Shown piece by piece: positions 8,122 to 16,686 of a stretch of 64,000 nucleotides of DNA (its first letter is position 1; each line of letters begins with the position of its first letter). The position numbers were made by a program, and so were the translations under genes. This DNA comes from Chitinophagaceae bacterium UBA2375 (GTDB taxonomy: Bacteria; Bacteroidota; Bacteroidia; Chitinophagales; Chitinophagaceae). The stretch is taken from positions 1 to 64,000 of the forward strand of contig DDTB01000025.1 in assembly GCA_002343985.1 (NCBI GenBank). The letters run 5' to 3'. The notes under the pieces are model-generated. The model searched no databases. It worked only from the letters and a program-made list of their open reading frames with translations, and was not told the DNA's origin.

Positions 8122-9214
8122 CTCTGTCAATAATTTTCTTGGAATCAAACTGTACAAATTTCCTTCCTGGAACATAGTATATGTATGTTTTTGTATACGG
8201 TTTATAATAATCGGGGTCATCAACTGCATCCCTGTCGCCGCCACCTTGGGGTGTGCCATCTGGCTTAAACCCTGAAGGCCCTGCATTAATACCCTCGTTG
8301 GGATGTGAGTGCATCGCAATTTTCAATTGTGCTGGTCTTCGCTCGTTATACCAATTAAATAACTCGATTCTATATCCATTGGTACTATGTGGCTGGCGGC
8401 CGATTAATATCATATTTTTACTACCGCCATCACTAAGAAAACCGTTTTCATTTCTCGTATTTTCTGAAATAAATTTAAATAATGCAACCCCTTCTTTTGT
8501 TGTAGACGTTGTTAACTTGGTGTATTTTGTATCTGTAGGATTTCCTTTAGCATCTTTTGTAAAAGCTAATTCATCGTCTTTGACTTCTGCTTTATCCAAT
8601 ACACCCTTGCTTACCTCAATAGATTTTTCTTTGTTGACTTCCCCATTATCATCAGTGGCATATAGCTTATCTGTCTTATCATCGGTTTTCTTTATTAACT
8701 CAATCTCTCCGTTCTTTTTCAATTTGTAATCATCAGTTGGAGCCATTCCATCAGGGTCTATAAAACGAAGTGGATTATTAAACGCATAATTGTAAGGTGA
8801 CCATCTCCGCATCTTATCAGCAAGTGGGTCTATCACATGCCACCTGCCTATCTGATTATCATACATCCTTGCCCCATAGTCTAACCACTCTAATCCACTA
8901 CCATCAGAGAACTCCTTCCTTTGTTCTTCTTTACCATTATACTTGTATTTGTTTTCTAATGAGCCTGCGGCTTTGCTTGAGATGCCGTTCATAACCAATC
9001 CAAACGGATAATAATGCATCTCCTCCAGCAATGGGCTTGATTGGTGCTCGATGAGGAGGTTATCAAAATAAACTTTCTGATATTGCATTTGGCCGCCGCT
9101 GTTGATCTGGGTTTCGTTGCTTAAAAATACAAAAAGAAAACCCTTTCGTTTCGTGTGCCACGAACCGAGGCGGGGGATTTCGTTTCGTGTGCCACGAACC
9201 GAGGCGGAGGTCAT
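8102..9214 (-). CDS. Truncated Rhs core fragment with C-terminal JAB-like toxin domain
   Basis: Only the 3' end of an Rhs gene is present. Recognisable homology starts near residue 24 (KGFLFVFLSNETQ). It runs through the Rhs-associated core (HYYPFGLVMNGISSKA, YDYGARMYD-like, IGRWHVIDPLADKMRRWSPY) to FIDPDGMAP at about 159. The next ~210 residues form a variable tip. It contains HSHP (302-305) and GGGDRDAV (about 324-331), resembling the metal-binding region of JAB-like polymorphic toxins. The first ~23 residues are encoded by repeat DNA, so the true N-terminus is lost. An internal ATG at 9088 is another possible start. It may be an orphan tip or a pseudogene, although the toxin part has no internal stop. 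Confidence 0.75.
   Translation of the reverse strand: MTSASVRGTRNEIPRLGSWHTKRKGFLFVFLSNETQINSGGQMQYQKVYFDNLLIEHQSSPLLEEMHYYPFGLVMNGISSKAAGSLENKYKYNGKEEQRKEFSDGSGLEWLDYGARMYDNQIGRWHVIDPLADKMRRWSPYNYAFNNPLRFIDPDGMAPTDDYKLKKNGEIELIKKTDDKTDKLYATDDNGEVNKEKSIEVSKGVLDKAEVKDDELAFTKDAKGNPTDTKYTKLTTSTTKEGVALFKFISENTRNENGFLSDGGSKNMILIGRQPHSTNGYRIELFNWYNERRPAQLKIAMHSHPNEGINAGPSGFKPDGTPQGGGDRDAVDDPDYYKPYTKTYIYYVPGRKFVQFDSKKIIDRDAKIEF
9144..9211 (+). repeat. Two tandem 34-bp units with a small palindrome
   Basis: Units 9144-9177 and 9178-9211 share the run tttcgtttcgtgtgccacga followed by accgaggcgg. Each contains the palindrome TTCGTG-TGC-CACGAA (first copy 9150-9164). They lie exactly where Rhs homology begins, so they mark the truncation boundary. 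The family differs from the CGTTGTTG palindrome. Confidence 0.8.
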
Positions 9215-9228
9215 AAGACGCAACAACG
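9209..9228 (+). repeat. Half REP-like palindrome (truncated copy)
   Basis: GGTCATAAGACG followed by CAACAACG matches the right-hand two thirds of the REP palindrome. The left CGTTGTT arm is replaced by the end of the 34-bp tandem repeat. This places a REP remnant on the far side of the Rhs/immunity segment from the RAYT array. Confidence 0.75.
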
Positions 9229-9397
9229 CAGGAAACTAATTGTTATTTCTATCGATTATTAGAAATTTATCCCGTAATATTATAGTGTTATTCTTCTCTG
9301 ACAGCGGTGTTTTTCACATCTGGACAGGAAGAAAACATTTACATTGTTTAGGTAAACAAGTTTTAGAAATATAGACTTACTGATAAATTCTCCTGAT

Positions 9398-10648
9398 ATG
9401 AAAGTGTACCACACTTCTAAGCAATACGGCATCATGGTATTGCTTGTTACTGCATTATTGTCTGCATGCTCCAGTAATAAAGGCGGTTCGGATATCGTGC
9501 CGCCTGAAGCGCCGGCAGGCCTCAGCGGCAACGCCATTTCAGCAACGGAGGCGGAACTTAGCTGGACCGACAATTCAACTACTGAGGAAGGTTTCAAGAT
9601 TGAGCGTCAACAGGGTTCAGGTAATTTTACCGTAGTGGGTACCGTGAGCAGCAATATCACCAGTTTCAGGGATGTTAACCTGGTCACGAACCAAACTTAT
9701 ATATACCGCGTTGCTTCCTTCAATGATGCAGGCCAGTCGCAGGGGTATTCAAACACGGTTACCATAACCCCCAATAACCTGCCGGTCATAGCCACAAAAA
9801 CAGCCACAGAAGTATCTTTTCATTATGTATTATCCGGCGGAAGCATTTATAGCGATGGCGGAAGCCCCGTGATTGCCCGTGGCGTTTGCTGGAACCAAAG
9901 CGGAAACCCAACCATTGCGCTGCCAACCAAAACCATTGACAGCAGCGGTACAGGCAGCTACACCAGCTTTGTGTCAAACCTGACAGAAGGCGCCAGTTAT
10001 TATATACGCGCTTATGCCACAAATGCCAATGGTACCTCGTATGGCCAGCAAGTGCAGGTTACGGCTGATGTGATTGACACTGTCGTAATTCGTGGAAAAG
10101 TATGGATGAAGTATAACCTGAATGTAACCAGGTACAGAAACGGGGACCGTATACCGGTGGCAGACGAATTCCCCAATTGGAATCAAGCCAGCTTTACAAC
10201 AGGTGTTCAATCCGTAAATCCAGGAGTATACAATATTGATCCGAAATTATATGGAAGGCTGTATAACCTATATGCCGCAAGAGATCCAAGGGGTATAGCG
10301 CCTGCCGGCTGGCGCGTCGCCAAAAAAAGCGATTTCGCTAATCTTGATTCTGCTATTGCTTCGATTCCAAATAATGCCGGTTCCTTAAAAATGACTGGTA
10401 CGGTACATTGGATCGCTCCTAACAGTGCCGCGACAAATTCAACCGGATTTAGTGCAGTTGCGGCAGGAATAAGGCGTATGGATGGCTTTTTTGTATCAGA
10501 TCATAAAAACACAGATTATTGGATAACTGACCTACTTCCTTATCCGAACTTTGGAAGTACCTATTTTTTATATCATAACAGTTCGAGATTAGAAAAAGCC
10601 GACCGGGAGGCAAATCATCTCTTATCCATCCGTTGCGTAAAAGAATAA
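9398..10648 (+). CDS. FISUMP (Fib_succ_major) lipoprotein with fibronectin-like domains
   Basis: A 416-residue lipoprotein. The signal ends in LLSAC with lipidated Cys24. A fibronectin type III domain covers about 35-125 (PPEAPAGLSG...ATEAELSWTDNS). A second Ig/FN3-like domain covers about 128-225 (ARGVCWNQSGNPT...YYIRAYATNANGTSYG). The last ~190 residues match the Fibrobacter succinogenes major paralogous domain (GKVWMKYNLNV, LYNLYAARDPRGIAPAGWRVAKKSDF, STGFSAVAAGIR, LSIRCVKE). Such proteins are surface lipoproteins of Bacteroidota and Fibrobacter, and their ligand is unknown. The gene is monocistronic and follows the repeat island. Confidence 0.88.
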   Translation: MKVYHTSKQYGIMVLLVTALLSACSSNKGGSDIVPPEAPAGLSGNAISATEAELSWTDNSTTEEGFKIERQQGSGNFTVVGTVSSNITSFRDVNLVTNQTYIYRVASFNDAGQSQGYSNTVTITPNNLPVIATKTATEVSFHYVLSGGSIYSDGGSPVIARGVCWNQSGNPTIALPTKTIDSSGTGSYTSFVSNLTEGASYYIRAYATNANGTSYGQQVQVTADVIDTVVIRGKVWMKYNLNVTRYRNGDRIPVADEFPNWNQASFTTGVQSVNPGVYNIDPKLYGRLYNLYAARDPRGIAPAGWRVAKKSDFANLDSAIASIPNNAGSLKMTGTVHWIAPNSAATNSTGFSAVAAGIRRMDGFFVSDHKNTDYWITDLLPYPNFGSTYFLYHNSSRLEKADREANHLLSIRCVKE

Positions 10649-10679
10649 TTGGGGCTGCCTTAAGGGCATAGAGATGGAT

Positions 10680-11321
10680 TTATCCCTTCAGGAAAGGATT
10701 ATACTTTTTCTCTTCCCCGATGGTCGTGGCAGGGCCGTGGCCGCTGTACACAACACAATCATCCGGCAGGCTAAACAACTGCTCCAGCACGCTGCGGATC
10801 AAAGTATCGAAATCGCCGCCGGGTAAATCGGTGCGCCCTATGCTGCGCTGAAACAGCACATCCCCGCTAACCACAAAATTCTGTTGCTCGCAATAAAAAC
10901 TCAGGCTCCCGGGGCTATGCCCAGGTGTGAACAAGGCCAGCAAAACATCATCGCCAAGATAAATTTTTTGCCCCTCCCTGATGTACTCAATATCGCCCGC
11001 ATAATTATCAAAAGGGAGGTTGTACATCAGTCCGCTGGTAGGCGCGTAATCAAGCACCGTTTTCTCCTTTTCGTGAATCTTCAGGGTCAGTCCAAAGCTT
11101 TCCGCGATAAACTTATTGCCAAAAACATGGTCTAAATGGCAATGGGTGTTTAATAAATGAACCGGCTTTAACTTCCTTGACCGAACAAATCCGGCCATTT
11201 CTTCCTTTTCTTCGTTGAAATAACAACCGGGGTCAATAAACAGGCATTCGTTAAACTCATTATAAAGTATATAGCTGTTTTCCCGGATTGGGCTACATTC
11301 GAAGCATTGTACGTTCAGCAT
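10680..11321 (-). CDS. MBL-fold metallo-hydrolase (glyoxalase II-like)
   Basis: A 213-residue soluble protein. The metallo-beta-lactamase motif THCHLDH has His60, His62, Asp64 and His65. Downstream ligands lie in TPGHSPGSLSFY, VVSGDVLF and YSGHGPATTIGEEK. These features and the size match the short glyoxalase II-like/YcbL group of thioester hydrolases that bind two metal ions. The substrate cannot be fixed from sequence. It is transcribed convergently to the FISUMP gene and divergently from the TolB-like gene. Confidence 0.88.
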   Translation of the reverse strand: MLNVQCFECSPIRENSYILYNEFNECLFIDPGCYFNEEKEEMAGFVRSRKLKPVHLLNTHCHLDHVFGNKFIAESFGLTLKIHEKEKTVLDYAPTSGLMYNLPFDNYAGDIEYIREGQKIYLGDDVLLALFTPGHSPGSLSFYCEQQNFVVSGDVLFQRSIGRTDLPGGDFDTLIRSVLEQLFSLPDDCVVYSGHGPATTIGEEKKYNPFLKG

Positions 11322-11392
11322 CAGGCAGTTAAATAGTTTTTAAGGATTAGCGTTAAACCAGTAATTTAGTACTCAATATCAATACGTTCCGT

Positions 11393-14300
11393 ATGGCAAA
11401 GTTCGGCAGAATTTTATTTCTAATAGCCCTTTCGATTTTCAGTAATATCAACAGCCAGGCACAGGTCAATGCCGTAACCTTTGGAAAAAACCGTTTGCAA
11501 TTCAAAAAATTCAAATGGCAATATTATCAGAGTAAAAATTTTAATGTCTATTTCTACGATAACGGGCAGGAATTAGCCAAATACATTGTACAAATCGCCG
11601 AAAAGGAATTGCCGCAGATCGAAGCGGCCGCGGAATATAGTTTGCAACGCCGGGCCAATATCATCCTGTACAACCATTATACGGATAAACAAATGACCAA
11701 TATTGGGCTCGACACGGATATCCTGAATACCGAAGGCACCACTACATTGGTCAATAATAAAATGGTTGTGTATTACAACAGCAACCACTACGACCTCAGG
11801 CGACAGGTCAGGCAGGGCATTGCCGATATCATTACAAAGAATGTATTATTCGGGGACGATATCGGGGAAGTTGCCGGCAACCAAACCCTGCTCGACCTTC
11901 CCAAATGGCTGACGGATGGCTATGTGGCTTACCTCGGTGAAAACTGGAGTACAGACCTGGACGATGACCTGAAAAGTGAAATCCTGAGTGGCAACTACAC
12001 CAAATTTTCTTCGTTGGCATTTCACCGTCCTCTGCTGGCCGGACACGCTTTCTGGTATTTCATTGAAGAAAAATACAAGAAAGAAAATGTCACGTATTTC
12101 CTCTACCTGGCGCGTGTGTACAAAAACCTGAACAAAGCCAGCCAACAAATCACCAAAAAGAAATTCAAGGATTTGCTGGCGGAATTCATGGAATATAATG
12201 ATGAAAAATATTACCAGGATATCGCCCGCCGCAAGCCCTATCCAAAAGGGAATTTTATTGATGGTTTCGATATCAGCAAACGGTTGAACTACTATCGCTT
12301 TAGCGTTAACCCAAATAAAAAGAACAATGCTTATGTGGTCACGCAATACAAAAACGGTATTGTGCGGGTTATTTTGAATGATGATTTTGAAAACAAAACC
12401 CTGCTGAAATATGGCATCCGCACGCTGGAAAGCAATATCCATCCGCATTACCCCATGATGGCCTGGGACCCAAAGGGGACGCGCGTCGCGGTGCTCTATG
12501 CCAAAGAAGGAAAATTAAAATTATTCATCTACGACCTGGTCACGCGGTTCAAACAATACAATTTCGACCTGACAAAAACATTCGACCAGGTGCAGGATAT
12601 GAAATATAAACTGGATAGCCGGACCCTGCTTTTTTCGGCAGTACGCAACGGCCAGTCTGATTTGTACAGCTTCAACATCGAAAACGAAAAAATACAGCAG
12701 ATCACCAATGATGTGTATGATGATCTTGACGCGTCATTTGTATCGTTCCCCAATAAAACAGGCATCCTGTACGCCAGCAACAGGCCGAGCGCGGATGCAA
12801 AAACTGGCGATACCGTTTTACCCAGCAACAACAGGTTCAATGTATTCCTGATTTCTGATTTTGGCGATAAGCCCGAACTCAACCAGATCAGTCAGCTCAC
12901 CAACCTGAAATATGGCAACGCGCGTTACCCTACACAATACAATGTCAACCACTTTACATTTGTGAGCGACGACAATGGCATTGGCAACCGCTACGCCGGA
13001 TTTTTTACCACGGAAAAAACGGGGCTTGATACCCTGGTGTTGATTGGTGACGATATCCTGCGCAACCCCTCCGCTGCTGAAGTTGACAGCACACTCAGGG
13101 TGTACCAGAAAACCGATGTGGATTCCGTGGCGATTGTATCCGTATCACAGGATTCGGCATATAGTTTCCCGCTCACCAATTACCCCAGCAGCCTGCTCGA
13201 ATCAAAAATCGCCGGCGAAAATAACCAGGTCAGTGAAGTGACAAGGCAGAGCGACCAGAAGATGCTGTATAAATTAAAAATAGATGAGAACACGCTCCGC
13301 CGGAGGAATGTAACCACACAGCCCACCGAATACCAAAAGAAAAGGATGCGGGAGAGCGCGCTGACCGAAGTGAAAGCGGCTGGCACTGTGCCCAAGATAA
13401 AAAAGCCTGAACAGGAAGATTTTTTCCAGACGGAATTCGGTAATGAAGTGCCTGACAGTGCCGCGAGTGCCGAAGTACTGCAATTGTACAATGAACCGAT
13501 ACTAAAATCCGCGAAATTATACCGGTACAAACCGCTGAAGTTCTCAGCCGATTATGGTTCGGTAGGTTTCAATAGCACGGTATTGATTAACCGCTATCAA
13601 CCCTATGCAGGTGGCGCAGGCCCGATCATGCTCAACAGCGGCACCGTGTTAAACGGGTTGATGCGCCTCGGCACGTCTGACCTGATGGAAGACATCCGCA
13701 TCAATGGCGCGTTTAAAATTGGAAGCAACCTGAAAGACAATGAATGGCTGCTTAATTTTCAAAACCTGAAACGCAGGTTTGACTGGGGCCTTACATATTA
13801 CAGGAATTCGATTGGCCTTGATATAGGTGTGAGTGATGGCAGTGGAAATTTACTGGCGGTATATCCCGGCAAAACCATCACCAATCTTTACCAGGGAAAC
13901 ATCTCGTATCCTTTTGATGAAGCGAGGAGCTTGCGCCTGTCAACAGGTATCCGTTCCGATAACCTGATAGTATCCGCCGTTGACCCGCTCAGTGGCATCC
14001 TGGAAAATACGAGAACATTATTCTCCACCAGCAAACTGGAATTCATTTACGATAACAGCCTCAACCCTGCCATGAATATTTGGAATGGTTTGCGGTATAA
14101 AGCATTTATTGATTGGAACCGCCAGGTTGGTAAAAATCAATTCGGGCTTGGTCCAAACACTTTCAATTTTGGTTTTGATGCCCGGTATTATTATCCCATT
14201 TACCGGAACTTCATATGGGCAGGCCGGGCGGCAGGTGATTTCAGTTGGGGCAACCAGAAATTTATTTATTACCTCGGTGGCGTGGATGGATGGCTGATGT

Positions 14301-14803
14301 TTGGCAATAATGTGAAACCGGGCACAAACAATGAACGTTATTTTATTACGAACAACACGCCGGCTCCTGACCAGAATTATGCATTTCAAAGCCTTGCCGT
14401 AAACATGCGCGGATATATCCAAAATATCGCCAACGGAAACAATGCGTTGGTCATCAACAGTGAATTCCGCTTACCGGTGTTTACCACTTTCTTAGACAGG
14501 ACCATCAACAACGCGTTCCTCCGCAACTTCCAGGTAACACAGTTTGTGGATCTTGGAACCGCATGGAATGGAACCTATGCCGGTATTACGAGGCCGAGCC
14601 AGACATTCATCCAGGAAAACCCGAACGGCAATGTATTGGTGCGTAAAAAAGCCGGTGGCGTAGGCCCCTTCGCAGGGGGGTACGGTTTTGGCGCGAGGAG
14701 TACCCTGCTTGGGTATTTTTTGAAGTTTGACGCAGCCTGGCCCATGAACGGGTTCTTTAAAGGTAAACCGGTGCTGTACCTTGCCTTAGGACTCGATTTC
14801 TGA
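11393..14803 (+). CDS. TolB-like propeller protein with degenerate MA-peptidase-like N-terminus and outer-membrane barrel
   Basis: A 1,136-residue exported protein with a signal peptide ending near NINSQAQ. Residues about 25-290 resemble the gluzincin MA peptidase scaffold (LPKWLTDGYVAYLGENW). The position expected for HExxH reads RRQVRQGIADII, so catalysis is unlikely. PD40/TolB-type propeller repeats follow (about 300-590; YDDLDASFVSFPNKTGILYASNRPS). A charged linker comes next, then a C-terminal part rich in alternating aromatic strands ending in LYLALGLDF, typical of an outer-membrane barrel. Families with this layout are widespread in Bacteroidota without an assigned function. The last 18 bp overlap the convergent DUF1361 gene. 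Confidence 0.75.
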   Translation: MAKFGRILFLIALSIFSNINSQAQVNAVTFGKNRLQFKKFKWQYYQSKNFNVYFYDNGQELAKYIVQIAEKELPQIEAAAEYSLQRRANIILYNHYTDKQMTNIGLDTDILNTEGTTTLVNNKMVVYYNSNHYDLRRQVRQGIADIITKNVLFGDDIGEVAGNQTLLDLPKWLTDGYVAYLGENWSTDLDDDLKSEILSGNYTKFSSLAFHRPLLAGHAFWYFIEEKYKKENVTYFLYLARVYKNLNKASQQITKKKFKDLLAEFMEYNDEKYYQDIARRKPYPKGNFIDGFDISKRLNYYRFSVNPNKKNNAYVVTQYKNGIVRVILNDDFENKTLLKYGIRTLESNIHPHYPMMAWDPKGTRVAVLYAKEGKLKLFIYDLVTRFKQYNFDLTKTFDQVQDMKYKLDSRTLLFSAVRNGQSDLYSFNIENEKIQQITNDVYDDLDASFVSFPNKTGILYASNRPSADAKTGDTVLPSNNRFNVFLISDFGDKPELNQISQLTNLKYGNARYPTQYNVNHFTFVSDDNGIGNRYAGFFTTEKTGLDTLVLIGDDILRNPSAAEVDSTLRVYQKTDVDSVAIVSVSQDSAYSFPLTNYPSSLLESKIAGENNQVSEVTRQSDQKMLYKLKIDENTLRRRNVTTQPTEYQKKRMRESALTEVKAAGTVPKIKKPEQEDFFQTEFGNEVPDSAASAEVLQLYNEPILKSAKLYRYKPLKFSADYGSVGFNSTVLINRYQPYAGGAGPIMLNSGTVLNGLMRLGTSDLMEDIRINGAFKIGSNLKDNEWLLNFQNLKRRFDWGLTYYRNSIGLDIGVSDGSGNLLAVYPGKTITNLYQGNISYPFDEARSLRLSTGIRSDNLIVSAVDPLSGILENTRTLFSTSKLEFIYDNSLNPAMNIWNGLRYKAFIDWNRQVGKNQFGLGPNTFNFGFDARYYYPIYRNFIWAGRAAGDFSWGNQKFIYYLGGVDGWLMFGNNVKPGTNNERYFITNNTPAPDQNYAFQSLAVNMRGYIQNIANGNNALVINSEFRLPVFTTFLDRTINNAFLRNFQVTQFVDLGTAWNGTYAGITRPSQTFIQENPNGNVLVRKKAGGVGPFAGGYGFGARSTLLGYFLKFDAAWPMNGFFKGKPVLYLALGLDF

Positions 14804-15445
14804 TTGGCGCCCATGCCACATCCACCTCGAAAGCAGGTACATCAGGTAATAGAACACGGCAAACAAGCCGGTGATGCCCCATGTATAGGCATGGTCAACC
14901 GGGTTCCATACATACCGCAAAATGGAATTGCATAGGGCAACCGGGTCGTGCAAAATATCCCAGCTATTCCACCTGTCGAAACGCCCCAGGTACACGCCAA
15001 AGGCTGACAGCGCCATAATGAAAGGCATGAGGATGGCGAGTTTACCCGCGCTGACAAATGATTGAAACCAGCGCTCCACATGGTACAAGGATGCGAAAGC
15101 CAGCATCAGGCCCAGCAGGGCCGCGGTGAAGAGCAGCATCGCGTCGTACCATATGGGCGCGCCGGCTGTGTCCTGCAAATGGATCAGGTCGGTAACAAGG
15201 TAAAGGGCATTCGGAAAAAAAACGAGCCAGGTAAAAAACAATATCCACGAAGAAATCCTTTGCGGTGAAGTAGCCCGGTATTCAAGGAAACCACTTAACG
15301 CGTAAGGTATCCATGCCAGGAAAATATTCCAAACAAGGAAAAGATGTATGATACTACCGGTAACGTATATGCGAACTCCAATCAGGATCAGGATAAAAAT
15401 TGCCATAAGTATCAGTAAATGCCGGAATCGAAAAGATTGTACCAT
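14786..15445 (-). CDS. DUF1361 membrane protein
   Basis: A 219-residue integral membrane protein with about six to seven hydrophobic helices. The family signatures FPNALYLVTDLIHL and YLGRFDRWNSWD are present. The function is unknown. The start codon lies 2 bp after the diacylglycerol kinase stop, so it is translated from the same operon. Its 3' end overlaps the convergent TolB-like gene by 18 bp. Confidence 0.88.
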   Translation of the reverse strand: MVQSFRFRHLLILMAIFILILIGVRIYVTGSIIHLFLVWNIFLAWIPYALSGFLEYRATSPQRISSWILFFTWLVFFPNALYLVTDLIHLQDTAGAPIWYDAMLLFTAALLGLMLAFASLYHVERWFQSFVSAGKLAILMPFIMALSAFGVYLGRFDRWNSWDILHDPVALCNSILRYVWNPVDHAYTWGITGLFAVFYYLMYLLSRWMWHGRQSEIES

Positions 15446-15447
15446 GG

Positions 15448-15813
15448 TTATTTAATTGAGAAAAAATGAATCAGGTAAGGTAAAAAAATGATAAGGCCGG
15501 TGATGCCCGCAAAAATAGCGGCGACCAGTACGGCACCGGCAGCGAGGTCTTTCACTTTGCCAATGATGGGATGATGGCCGGGCGACACGATATTGCTAAG
15601 CAATTCGATGGCGGTATTGATTAATTCGGCGAACCATACAAACGCGATGCAAGCCAGCAGCATAAACCATTGTTGCCCGCTGATCGCGAAATACCATCCC
15701 AGAAAAACAGCCAAACCGGCCGCCAGGCCATGTACCCGCATATTGGTTTCAGATAAAAAGCAAATACGCAAGCCATTCAGCGCGTAATAAAATGAACGGA
15801 AAAAAGTTTTCAT
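15448..15813 (-). CDS. dgkA: Diacylglycerol/undecaprenol kinase (DgkA family)
   Basis: A 121-residue integral membrane kinase with the three-helix DgkA fold. The family core FAELINTAIELLSNIV...KVKDLAAGAVLVAAI contains the conserved Glu, Asn and Asp residues. The ATG at 15813 overlaps the upstream Coq4-like stop in an ATGA junction, which decides the start. The substrate is either diacylglycerol or undecaprenol. In Gram-positive relatives it is undecaprenol, and the sequence alone does not settle this. Confidence 0.9.
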   Translation of the reverse strand: MKTFFRSFYYALNGLRICFLSETNMRVHGLAAGLAVFLGWYFAISGQQWFMLLACIAFVWFAELINTAIELLSNIVSPGHHPIIGKVKDLAAGAVLVAAIFAGITGLIIFLPYLIHFFSIK

Positions 15814-16316
15814 ACCCTTGGAATTTGATAGGTTGATTGATTGATTTCTGCCCGCAAACCTGCGGTACTCTCCCCCACCAGCATGAACCAGTCCCAACCG
15901 GAAATGGGTACAGATTCCCTTCCCCTTCTCCATGCCTGCTTGAACAAATGCCAGTGCCCGGGCATTGTCAACAGGCAAAACCCTACGGTTGCCAGCACGG
16001 GAAATGACCTGTGCCCGTTGCCCAGCATAAAAAACTGCAGGCAGCCCTCACCCACATCGGTGGTATCGTAACCAAGCAGGATATGCTTCATATCATGCCG
16101 TGCGTAATAAGGCAATAAGTCCAGGTCGCGTTCTTCGAGGAAATCGTGTAAGTCCTTGCCCAACGTGCCAACAGGCATACGGTCGAGTTCATCCATCAGG
16201 TAGGGGAATTTCTCTTCCTTCCTGATCAGTTTCAGGATGGGTAGGGCCAGGCTATGGGTAAGAAAAACGAGTACCGCTGATCTCAGGCGGATTAAGGGTG
16301 ATGTGTAAGTTGCCAT
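15810..16316 (-). CDS. Coq4-like protein
   Basis: About 168 residues from the ATG at 16316 (MATYTSPLIRLRSA); the upstream in-frame TTG is less likely. The motif HDMKHILLGYDTTDVGE matches the HDxxH-x11-E metal-binding signature of the Coq4 family. In eukaryotes Coq4 acts in ubiquinone ring modification. The stop overlaps the dgkA start by 4 bp, indicating translational coupling. Bacteroidota normally make menaquinone, so the substrate here may not be ubiquinone. Assignment rests on the motif and overall size. Confidence 0.75.
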   Translation of the reverse strand: MATYTSPLIRLRSAVLVFLTHSLALPILKLIRKEEKFPYLMDELDRMPVGTLGKDLHDFLEERDLDLLPYYARHDMKHILLGYDTTDVGEGCLQFFMLGNGHRSFPVLATVGFCLLTMPGHWHLFKQAWRRGRESVPISGWDWFMLVGESTAGLRAEINQSTYQIPRV

Positions 16317-16368
16317 AATTTTTATAATTAAAAGTGCTTTGTTTTTCAAAGTAATGATACAAAAAAAA

Positions 16369-16665
16369 TTATTTTGTGGCGCGGATCATTTTCTCAAGGG
16401 CATCAATATGTTCCCTGAATAATTTATCCCCAGATTTGGTGAGTGAATAGGTTGTGTTGGTTTTCCTGCCGATAAAGCCCTTATGCACTTTGAGTACCTT
16501 ATTATCTTCCAATGATTTCAGGTGGCTGGCGAGGTTCCCGTCTGTTGTATCGAGTAATTCCTTCAAATCGTTAAAACTCATTTCCCTGTTCACCATCAGC
16601 GCGCTCATGATGCCCAACCGGATGCGGTTGTCGAACAGTTTATTCAGGTTGCTGATGGGATTCAT
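16369..16665 (-). CDS. Winged-helix transcriptional regulator
   Basis: A 98-residue DNA-binding protein with a MarR/ArsR-like winged helix: NRIRLGIMSALMVNREMSFNDL, TTDGNLASHLKSLEDNKVLKV as the recognition-helix region, then the wing KGFIGRKTNTTYSLT. It belongs to the short one-domain group commonly found beside membrane proteins in Bacteroidota. It lies 21 bp after the upstream membrane gene and 52 bp before the Coq4-like gene, so it probably autoregulates this operon. No effector domain is present. Confidence 0.87.
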   Translation of the reverse strand: MNPISNLNKLFDNRIRLGIMSALMVNREMSFNDLKELLDTTDGNLASHLKSLEDNKVLKVHKGFIGRKTNTTYSLTKSGDKLFREHIDALEKMIRATK

Positions 16666-16686
16666 GATGATATGCGGGTGATTTTC

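Noticed and set aside
11393..12260. Active metallopeptidase domain in the TolB-like protein
   Set aside because: The HExxH position reads RQGIADII, so zinc ligands are missing.
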